Source of the DNA: Thermoplasmata archaeon
Lineage (GTDB): Archaea > Thermoplasmatota > Thermoplasmata > UBA184
NCBI GenBank assembly: GCA_030039915.1
Contig: JASHUP010000115.1
Span: 1-11,711, forward strand
Direction of reading: 5' to 3'
Length of the DNA stretch: 11,711 bases
The stretch's first letter is position 1, and every line of letters starts with the position of its first letter. The position numbers and the translations under genes are program-made. Positions 5,452 through 11,226 of this stretch are shown in pieces. Below the pieces are notes generated by a model, which was given only the letters and a program-made list of their open reading frames with translations, was not told the DNA's origin and ran no database searches.

Positions 5452-6867
5452 TCAGCGAGCGAGCGCCGTGGCGATGGTGGCCACCACGCGGTCCACGTCC
5501 TCTTCGGTGGTCTGCCAGCCCGAAACGCTCACGCGCATCGCCCGACGGCCCCGCCAGGTGGTCCCGCCGAAGAACGCAGCCCCGCTTCGGTCGATCGCGG
5601 AGATCACTCGGTCCGTGTTGCGGTCGTGGTCCTCGAGCGTGGCACCCGATCGGAGATCGGGGAAGCGAACGAGTCCCTGGTTGATGATCGGCGGCGCCAC
5701 CACCTCGGCGCCGGGCAGTTCGCCGACCCGAGTGACCAGCTCCTTCGCGAGGGTGCAGCATCGCTCGACGAGCTTCGCGACGCCGTCCCGGCCGAGCTGC
5801 CGGAGCGCCGCGTACGTCGGGAACCCTCGTGCACGACGAGAGAATTCTGGGTTCCAGTCGAGTTCGTCCCGAGCGCCGGTGTGCTGGATCAGATAGGACG
5901 CGTGATGGGACATCGACGCGGAGTGCGCTTCGCTGTCGCGGACGAAGGCGTAGCCGCTGTCGTAGGGGACGTTGAGCCACTTGTGACCGTCGGTCGCCCA
6001 GGAGTCCGCCCCTTCCACCCCCTTCAGGAGATGGCGGAATTTCGGCGACGCGGCGGCCCAGAGTCCGAAGGCCCCGTCCACGTGGACCCACGCCCCGAAC
6101 TCCCGCGCGACGGGTACCAGTGCGTCGAACGGGTCGTACGCGCCCGTGTTCACGTCCCCGGCCTGCAAGACCACCACCGTGGGCGCGTCGCGATGGTGCT
6201 CGAGAGCCGCGCGAAGGTCGGTCGCCCGAAGGGTGCCGCGTTCGTCCGCCGGGAGGAGCTCCATCTGGGCCTCTCCCAATCCGAGCAGCCGGGCGGCTCG
6301 CTCGACGGTGCCGTGCGCCTGGTCGCTGGTGACGATCCGAACGACGGGCGCGCCGAAGAGTCCACGTCCCTCCACGTCCCAGTCCCGCCGGGCGAGCAGC
6401 GCGTGGCGCGCCGCCGCGAGGCACGTCGTGTGCGCCATCTGACAGCCCGTGACGAACGCGAAGCTCGAGGTCGGCGGGAGTCCGAGGAGCTCCTTGAGCC
6501 ATCCCCCGGCGGCCTCTTCGACCACGGCCGCTGCCGGCGAGGTCGCGTAGAGTGCCGCGTTCTGGTCCCAGGTCGACGAAAGCCAGTCTGCCGCGAGGGC
6601 CGCGGGGATCGACCCGCCGATGACCCAGGCAAAGAAGCGGCCCCCCGCCGAGGCCATCAGCCCTTCCTCGACGTCGCGCGCCAACTCTTCGACGACCCGT
6701 TCGGGGGGCGAGCCCTCGTTCGGCAGCGGCCGGACGAGACGCTGTCGGAGCGTCGCAAGGTCGGCGGTCGCGCCGACGTTTCGCTGGTCGAGCGAGGCCA
6801 CGAACGACATCGAGCGCTCGGCGGCGATTTCGAGCGACCGTCGGTACTGCTCTTCCACGCGCTTCAT
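5452..6867 (-). CDS. Group II PLP-dependent amino-acid decarboxylase
   Basis: A 471-residue fold-type I PLP decarboxylase of the aromatic-L-amino-acid / diaminobutyrate decarboxylase type, releasing CO2 from an amino acid to give an amine. Visible: SPAAAVVEE and LKELLGLP (about 110-131), the phosphate-binding loop VTGCQMAH (139-146), SDQAH with the ring-stacking His185, VHVDGAFG with Asp264 that contacts the pyridine nitrogen, and TDGHKWLN with the Schiff-base Lys296. The C-terminal domain ends in RAMRVSVSGWQTTEEDVDR. At full length it is larger than archaeal MfnA tyrosine decarboxylases (about 380 aa) and closer to the bacterial/eukaryotic AADC size. I chose ATG 6865-6867: the frame stays open 142 codons further upstream, but that part is Arg/Ser/Pro-rich, overlaps the next gene and bypasses a TATA box. 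The substrate (aromatic, acidic or other) is not determined. Confidence 0.92.
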   Translation of the reverse strand: MKRVEEQYRRSLEIAAERSMSFVASLDQRNVGATADLATLRQRLVRPLPNEGSPPERVVEELARDVEEGLMASAGGRFFAWVIGGSIPAALAADWLSSTWDQNAALYATSPAAAVVEEAAGGWLKELLGLPPTSSFAFVTGCQMAHTTCLAAARHALLARRDWDVEGRGLFGAPVVRIVTSDQAHGTVERAARLLGLGEAQMELLPADERGTLRATDLRAALEHHRDAPTVVVLQAGDVNTGAYDPFDALVPVAREFGAWVHVDGAFGLWAAASPKFRHLLKGVEGADSWATDGHKWLNVPYDSGYAFVRDSEAHSASMSHHASYLIQHTGARDELDWNPEFSRRARGFPTYAALRQLGRDGVAKLVERCCTLAKELVTRVGELPGAEVVAPPIINQGLVRFPDLRSGATLEDHDRNTDRVISAIDRSGAAFFGGTTWRGRRAMRVSVSGWQTTEEDVDRVVATIATALAR

Positions 6868-6890
6868 CGACGACCGAATCGAAGGCCGGG

Positions 6891-6899
6891 AAATTAAGG
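6891..6899 (-). promoter_or_regulatory. TATA box for decarboxylase gene
   Basis: Minus-strand CCTTAATTT is centred 28 nt before the ATG at 6867, with no Shine-Dalgarno between. It supports a leaderless transcript and fixes the start at 6867. Confidence 0.6.
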
Positions 6900-6955
6900 C
6901 CACCCCGGCGGAGGAGGTTCGACGGCCGGAACAGGGTGAGCGCGCCCGAGCGCGC

Positions 6956-8047
6956 TCAGATGGACGGTCGCGCGAATCGAGCGACCGGGGTCGACGAATC
7001 GTCCAATGTGGAGGCGGACCGCCGGGCAACTTCGCGAGAGAGCCCGTCCTGGTGTTCGACCCCGGCGCAGTGGGGGCACCAGGGCCCCTCGCGAGTGCGA
7101 TGGACGCGGTCGAGGCAATCCGCGCAGAGCCGGCGGAGGCACGCGACGCACCGATTCGGGCTCCCCGAGTCGGTGACCTCCTGTCGGCATCCGGCGCAGC
7201 GGGGAAGGCGAAGCGGGCCGGGCTGGCGGCGCTCGGGCCGGGCGGGGTTGTGCTCGGCCGGGGCAGTGTCGCGGACCTGCGAAGGGGTAGTTTCACGAGC
7301 GCGCGCCGAGGGCTCGCGGGCGAGAGCCCCGAAGCTCGAGGGAACCCCCATGCGGGTAGATTCGCCTTCGAGGTCCTGGACCCGGACCGCCGCGAGCGCC
7401 TCCGGCTCGAGCGCGTAGCTGCTCACCAGCGCCGGGAACGAGGAGAACTCGCCCTCGTCGAGCGGAGCGACGTAGCGCTCCGATCGACGGTCCTCGCTGC
7501 TCGGCGATTGGACGACGACGAGCTCGCCCTCTTCGTACAGAGAAGGGGCTCCGGGACGGTGCGGAACGTACGCGGTTTCCGGCACGGGTCCGACCAGGGG
7601 CACCGGCAGTTTTCGCACTGGGGCGACCCACGAACCCCACAGGCGATCCCCGGGAGCCGCACGCCGCGGGGGGCCAGCTTTCTCCGACGCGTTGACCTCG
7701 CGCGGCCGGGCCGGCAGCTCCGGGGGCACCCCACGGCGCGTCCGGACGGAGTGGTCGATCGAGATCTCGGAGCGGTCGGGAAGTACCGCTACGGTCCGCT
7801 CGGTGACACGGGGCGAGTCGGCCGTGGAACGGGCGAGCGCGCTCAGCAGCAGGCTCAGCCCGAGGATGACGAGAACGAGCGGCGTGAACGGCGCCCAGGC
7901 GGTCCGCAGACCGATCAGCGGGGAGATCCCGAGCGTGACGGCGACGGCGCCGGCGATCGGAAGCAGAAAGCGGTCACCGTGGCGCATCCACCAGGCGAGG
8001 CCGCCCGTGCGGTCGGTCGGGTCGCCGGCCCGCCACTCCTCAGTCAT
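6956..8047 (-). CDS. Membrane protein with C-terminal 8-Cys treble-clef finger
   Basis: A 363-residue protein (ATG at 8045-8047; a GTG directly before it is an alternative first codon). Two hydrophobic segments near the N-terminus (about residues 28-48 and 54-72) form a membrane hairpin. A long linker (about 75-280), rich in Pro, Arg, Ser and Glu and probably disordered, follows. The last quarter has eight cysteines spaced C-x2-C-x12-C-x2-C-x4-C-x2-C-x12-C-x2-C (Cys284 to Cys327), which should bind two zinc ions in a RING/FYVE-like cross-brace. The last 35 residues are again low-complexity. With both ends on the same side of the membrane, the finger is probably cytosolic. I know no named family with this architecture. 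The next gene upstream is another zinc-ribbon membrane protein, 247 bases away. Confidence 0.7.
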   Translation of the reverse strand: MTEEWRAGDPTDRTGGLAWWMRHGDRFLLPIAGAVAVTLGISPLIGLRTAWAPFTPLVLVILGLSLLLSALARSTADSPRVTERTVAVLPDRSEISIDHSVRTRRGVPPELPARPREVNASEKAGPPRRAAPGDRLWGSWVAPVRKLPVPLVGPVPETAYVPHRPGAPSLYEEGELVVVQSPSSEDRRSERYVAPLDEGEFSSFPALVSSYALEPEALAAVRVQDLEGESTRMGVPSSFGALAREPSARARETTPSQVRDTAPAEHNPARPERRQPGPLRLPRCAGCRQEVTDSGSPNRCVACLRRLCADCLDRVHRTREGPWCPHCAGVEHQDGLSREVARRSASTLDDSSTPVARFARPSI

Positions 8048-8085
8048 CACGGCCGAGGACGACCTTCGAGGGTAGGGGAGATGAA

Positions 8086-8095
8086 CCTATCTTCG
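8086..8095 (-). promoter_or_regulatory. Weak AT-rich box upstream of 8-Cys protein gene
   Basis: Minus-strand AAGATAGG is centred about 42 nt before the ATG at 8047, which would give a leader of about 15 nt. It is weaker than the other boxes. The remainder of the 246-base gap (8048-8293) holds only a palindrome at 8245-8260. Confidence 0.2.
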
Positions 8096-8244
8096 CATCG
8101 GCGACGAGGGGCGTTACGACCAGGTCCGAAGGGGCAGGATCGCTTCGCCGTCGGGCCGACCGGGGGAGATGCCCCGGACCGATGCGCGTAGAGGGACGAC
8201 CTCGGGGCTTCCCGGCGGGAGGGACGAGATTCTCACTCGAGATC

Positions 8245-8260
8245 GAGCGGTCGACCGCTC
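8245..8260. repeat. 16-bp perfect palindrome
   Basis: GAGCGGTCGACCGCTC is a perfect 16-base palindrome in the gap between the two zinc-finger membrane protein genes, 34 bases after the stop of the upstream one. It could be an operator-like site or a 3' hairpin; with no spacer a hairpin would need to open its centre, and no T run follows. Confidence 0.35.
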
Positions 8261-8293
8261 CGGTTTCGATCCGTTCCGCGCACCCGGTCCGAC

Positions 8294-8881
8294 TCAGACG
8301 AAAACGAGGTTCATGTTGCCCGAGTACGGTCTCGCGGGCGGAGTGATGGTGATGTTCATCGAACCCGTGCCGTTGCCCGGGACCGTGATCGGGACCTCTA
8401 CGTGACTCAGCGAGAATCCCGTACTGTTCGTCGAGGCCGCCGTGACCGTGCACGGCGTCGCGTTGTAGTTGGGCACGGCGAGGTCGAACGACTGCGCTTG
8501 GCTGGTCGAGCTGTTGAACCCGTAGTACTCGATCGGAGAGGAGTTGAGGCCGCAGACGTTGTTCGGCGCCCAGACCACGATGAACGGGACCTGGATCGCG
8601 GGTGGTTTGGCCTCGAAGTAGTCGACCGCGGCCACGCCGACCACCAGCAGGAGGACGATGAGGACGACCGCGACGATGACCCACGTTCGGCGGCGACGGG
8701 CCGGGGCGGCCGCCTGCTGGGAGGGCGCGGGCGGAGAGGGGGGTGGATAGGAGGGCGAGGCGAAGCTCGAGGAGGAGGCGAGCGGTGGCGACCCGCTCGG
8801 GATCGCCTTCCCGCAGTAGGAACAGAACTGGGCTCCCGCCGGCACGGGGGCGCCGCAGCTCGGACAGTAGGACGCCTGCAC
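8294..8881 (-). CDS. Zinc ribbon, TM helix and exterior glycosylatable domain
   Basis: A 195-residue protein in three parts. Residues 6-24 are a zinc ribbon with CPSC and CSYC knuckles. Residues 28-60 are a Ser/Pro/Ala linker. After RRRR, residues 66-86 form one strongly hydrophobic membrane helix. The rest (about 90-195) is a beta-rich domain with two cysteines (C110, C144) and six N-glycosylation sequons (NSS, NSS, NAT, NST, NGT, NIT). The positive-inside rule puts the ribbon in the cytosol and the C-terminal domain outside, where archaeal S-layer-type glycosylation could act. The final segment (VEVPITVPGNGTGSMNITI) looks like an Ig-like sandwich edge. Tandem GTG codons at 8884 and 8881 are both possible starts; the second sits at the better distance (about 25 nt) from the TATA-like box. 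No known partner. Confidence 0.85.
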   Translation of the reverse strand: MQASYCPSCGAPVPAGAQFCSYCGKAIPSGSPPLASSSSFASPSYPPPSPPAPSQQAAAPARRRRTWVIVAVVLIVLLLVVGVAAVDYFEAKPPAIQVPFIVVWAPNNVCGLNSSPIEYYGFNSSTSQAQSFDLAVPNYNATPCTVTAASTNSTGFSLSHVEVPITVPGNGTGSMNITITPPARPYSGNMNLVFV

Positions 8882-8900
8882 CACCCGCGTGGACCGACGG

Positions 8901-8911
8901 AAGTATTTCTA
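8901..8911 (-). promoter_or_regulatory. TATA-like box for zinc-ribbon membrane gene
   Basis: Minus-strand TAGAAATACTT is centred about 22-25 nt before the two GTG codons, with no Shine-Dalgarno between, suggesting a leaderless transcript. It lies between the ABC permease stop and this gene. Confidence 0.5.
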
Positions 8912-8936
8912 GGCCGCCGGCTCGACGACGCCCCAC

Positions 8937-9710
8937 TCACTCGTACGAGACGTCCGAGCGAAGGTACGCGCGCACCGCGAAGAACAGGACCACGACGACC
9001 TCGACCACCAGCAGCAGCACCTGGTAGAGGTCCATGCTGGTCAGCGAGGAGGCGTACGCCCCCCGGACCGCGTCGGCGACATAGGTGAGCGGATTCACGT
9101 AGAAGAGCGCCTTCAACACGACCGGAAGTCCGCTGCTGAGCGGATAGAAGACCGTGCTCGCGAAGTTCACGACGAAGAGGAGGAGGATCTGAATGCTGTT
9201 GTACGCCGTGTTGGACTTCACGAGGGCGGCCAACAGGAGCATCAATCCGCCGAAGAAGATCGACCCCAGGGTAATGGTCCCGAAGATCAGCGCGAGGGCG
9301 AGCGGCTGGGTGGGGATCGAGCCGATCAGGGCGAAGGCGACCCCGAGCATGACGGCCGAGCCGGCAAGGCCGAAGAGCATCGACGTGAGCATGATGCCGA
9401 AGAGGTACTGGAGTCGAGTGAACGGGCTCATGAGCAGCTGGGAGAGCATCCCCCAGCGCCGGTCCGCCCAGAGCATGCTGCCCCCGACGGTGCCGGCCAT
9501 CACGACCTGGAACGACATGATCCCGGGCGTGAGGAAGGTGAGGTAACTGTTCCCTCCCCCGCTTCCGGCGAGCGACTGGAAGCCGAACCCGAAGAACACC
9601 AAGTACATGCCGGGAAGACCGATGAGGATGAGCAGGCTTCCCGGGTCGGTGTTGACGAGCAGGTTGCGGTAGACGAGGCGAAGCACGTTAGGGAGGGCCG
9701 TGGGCGTCAC
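8937..9710 (-). CDS. ABC-2 type exporter permease (DrrB-like)
   Basis: A 257-residue ABC-2 permease with about six membrane helices (roughly 25-45, 60-80, 104-130, 136-160, 171-190, 228-247). Family hallmarks are the cytosolic loop DRRWGMLSQLLMSPFTRLQY (83-102) after helix 2, and FYP ... VLKALFYVNPLTYVADAVRGA (188-218) before the last helix. It pairs with the ATPase encoded just upstream as a DrrAB/NodJ-like exporter of drugs, lipids or polysaccharide. The GTG at 9708-9710 overlaps the ATPase gene by 23 bases and sits inside a Shine-Dalgarno-like GGAGGTGA (9707-9714). A second GTG at 9686, one base after the ATPase stop, would remove eight residues and still keep all helices. Translational coupling is likely in either case. 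Confidence 0.93.
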   Translation of the reverse strand: MTPTALPNVLRLVYRNLLVNTDPGSLLILIGLPGMYLVFFGFGFQSLAGSGGGNSYLTFLTPGIMSFQVVMAGTVGGSMLWADRRWGMLSQLLMSPFTRLQYLFGIMLTSMLFGLAGSAVMLGVAFALIGSIPTQPLALALIFGTITLGSIFFGGLMLLLAALVKSNTAYNSIQILLLFVVNFASTVFYPLSSGLPVVLKALFYVNPLTYVADAVRGAYASSLTSMDLYQVLLLVVEVVVVLFFAVRAYLRSDVSYE

Positions 9711-10683
9711 CTCCGTGGGTCACCGAGCGCAGGAACACGTCCTCGAGCGTGTTCTTGCGGACGTTCAGCCAGTCGAGCTGCACCCCGAGCGACTGCGAGA
9801 GCTCCGCGATACACGAGAGCGCCGCCTTCGGATCGTCCGTGAGGACGACGGCCGAAGTGCCCTGCACGGTCACGGTCGGGCCGACTCCGAGCCGTTCGGT
9901 GAGCGCCGCGTAGAACCGCGGGGCGTCCCCGTTGGCGACCGTGAGGTCGATCGTCTTCTTGCCTCCGTAGAGGCGCTTCAGGTTTTCGATCGAATCGAGC
10001 TCGAGGATCTTTCCCTCGTCGATGACCGCGGCGCGGTCGCACAGGTAGTCGGCCTCCTCGAGATTGTGGGTCGTGAACACGACTGTGAGGCCGCTCCGCA
10101 CCTCCTCCCGAATCGAGTCGAGGAGCGTTCGCCGCATGATCACGTCGAGCCCCACGGTCGGCTCGTCGAGGAACAGGACGTCCATCTCGTGCATGAACTC
10201 CCGAGCCACTTGCACGCGACGCTTCTGCCCACCGGAGATGTCGAAGGCGCGGCGCTTGCGGATCTCGGAGAGGCCGAATTTCTCGATCAGCGCCTCCCGG
10301 CGGCGCGCGGACTCCGCTTTCGGTAATCCCCAGAGCATCCCGTAGACCGTGAAATTCTTCTCGACGGTCGTGAAGTCGAACGACTCCCCCTGCTGGACGA
10401 CCCCGATGCGATGGCGGATCTTCTGCCCGTCCCGGGCGGTGTCCATCCCGAGGACGCGCAACGTCCCCGAGGTCGGTTGGATCAGGGTGGTCATCGCCTT
10501 GATGAGGGTCGACTTCCCCGCCCCGTTGCGTCCAAGGAGGCCGAACACCTCCCCCCGGCGAACCTGGAAGCTGACTCCGTCGAGCGCGTAGTGGCGTCGG
10601 TCGTACGTGTGTCGTAGGTTCTCGGCGGTGATCACCGGCTCCGAAGAAGACCCGCCTCCGGACCCGAGTGGCCGTTCGAACAC
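9688..10683 (-). CDS. ABC transporter ATP-binding protein (DrrA-like)
   Basis: A 331-residue ABC ATPase of the daunorubicin-resistance (DrrA) type, driving export through the adjacent permease. All motifs are present: Walker A GRNGAGKST (51-59), Q-loop VVQQGES (96-101), signature ISGGQKR (149-155), Walker B VLFLDEP with Glu174, D-loop GLD (178-180) and switch His206 in FTTHNLEE. The C-terminal extension (about 240-331, ending NTLEDVFLRSVTHGG) matches the regulatory domain typical of this subfamily. Start: GTG 10683 is leaderless, with a TATA-like box 28 nt upstream; an internal GTG at 10635 just before the VITAENL strand is less likely. It is the first gene of a two-gene operon, divergent from the small zinc-ribbon gene. 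The cargo is unknown. Confidence 0.95.
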   Translation of the reverse strand: MFERPLGSGGGSSSEPVITAENLRHTYDRRHYALDGVSFQVRRGEVFGLLGRNGAGKSTLIKAMTTLIQPTSGTLRVLGMDTARDGQKIRHRIGVVQQGESFDFTTVEKNFTVYGMLWGLPKAESARRREALIEKFGLSEIRKRRAFDISGGQKRRVQVAREFMHEMDVLFLDEPTVGLDVIMRRTLLDSIREEVRSGLTVVFTTHNLEEADYLCDRAAVIDEGKILELDSIENLKRLYGGKKTIDLTVANGDAPRFYAALTERLGVGPTVTVQGTSAVVLTDDPKAALSCIAELSQSLGVQLDWLNVRKNTLEDVFLRSVTHGGDAHGPP

Positions 10684-10706
10684 GGGCGGGAGATGCCGGC
10701 TCGTCC

Positions 10707-10714
10707 GAATAAGC
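10707..10714 (-). promoter_or_regulatory. TATA-like box for ABC exporter operon
   Basis: Minus-strand GCTTATTC is centred 28 nt before the GTG start at 10683, with no Shine-Dalgarno between, giving a leaderless promoter for the exporter operon. Confidence 0.5.
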
Positions 10715-10873
10715 GATGCTCACCGTCGATGACCATTCTCGGAGTGGGGGCGATCCGTCCCGGGAGGAAGATTCGCGAAGGGGGTGGGCCGGAGCCCCGA
10801 CGCGGTGGCGCTCGGCGCGACTCGTCACGGAAGAGTTGATGAAGCCTCCCGGCCCTCGCCCGATGAACCGTCC

Positions 10874-11185
10874 GTGTACTGCCAGGGATGCGGGAGGGAG
10901 CTCCCCTCCGGGGTCCTGATCTGCCCCGCGTGCGGATACGCGACCCCGGGCGCCGGCGAGGGAGCCTCGGCTCGCACCGGGTCGGTCGACGAGCTCGTCG
11001 CGGACTTGAAGCGGACGGCGAAGCAACTGGGCCGCGATGCCGCGAAGCTATCGCAGCGAGCTGTCGACAAGGCGGGCGAGGTCGCGAGGAACCCACCGGA
11101 CGCGGCGAAGCGCGTCTCGAAGAAGGTCGCCCGCGAGCTCGATAAGGCCGCACAGGAGATCGACCGCATCCTGCGCGACCTGTAG
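10874..11185 (+). CDS. Zinc-ribbon protein with long charged helix
   Basis: From the GTG at 10874 this is a 103-residue protein beginning MYCQGCGRELPSG, typical of zinc-ribbon proteins. The knuckles are C3-x2-C6 and C17-x2-C20. A Gly/Ala linker follows, then about 65 residues rich in Lys, Arg, Asp, Glu and Ala (from SVDELVADLKRTAK to DRILRDL) that should form one or two amphipathic or coiled-coil helices, broken at NPP (about 73-75). It has no membrane segment. The frame is open upstream to a GTG at 10784, which would add 30 residues that look random and lack any TATA box at the usual distance; the nearest AT-rich patch is at 10831-10840. Function unknown; binding to nucleic acid, membrane surface or a protein partner are all possible. 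It precedes the MerB-like gene by 41 bases. Confidence 0.75.
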   Translation: MYCQGCGRELPSGVLICPACGYATPGAGEGASARTGSVDELVADLKRTAKQLGRDAAKLSQRAVDKAGEVARNPPDAAKRVSKKVARELDKAAQEIDRILRDL

Positions 11186-11194
11186 AAAGCCGCC

Positions 11195-11200
11195 CAATTT
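11195..11200 (+). promoter_or_regulatory. AT-rich box before MerB-like gene
   Basis: CAATTT in the 41-base gap is centred 29 nt before the ATG at 11227. It is short, but its position agrees with the other leaderless promoters here, so the MerB-like gene may have its own promoter rather than depend on the zinc-ribbon gene. Confidence 0.3.
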
Positions 11201-11226
11201 CGGAGAAGGCGTTCTGGGAAGTTCGA

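Noticed and set aside
5272..6897. A 541-codon open frame on the + strand antisense to the decarboxylase.
   Set aside because: It is extremely Arg/Gly-rich with no family pattern and lies opposite a gene with clear catalytic motifs; long antisense frames are expected in GC-rich DNA.
6868..7296. A 143-codon N-terminal extension of the decarboxylase.
   Set aside because: It is Arg/Pro/Ser-rich, overlaps the neighbouring gene, and skips both a TATA box 28 nt before ATG 6867 and the natural family N-terminus.
6620..8191. A 523-codon open frame on the + strand opposite the 8-Cys membrane protein.
   Set aside because: Composition is low-complexity Arg/Gly/Asp, it overlaps two better-supported minus-strand genes, and no promoter or domain is visible.
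8040..8936. A 298-codon minus-strand frame covering the zinc-ribbon membrane gene and the following gap.
   Set aside because: The other frame there has a clear ribbon, membrane helix and sequons; this one is its shadow with Arg/Pro-rich filler.
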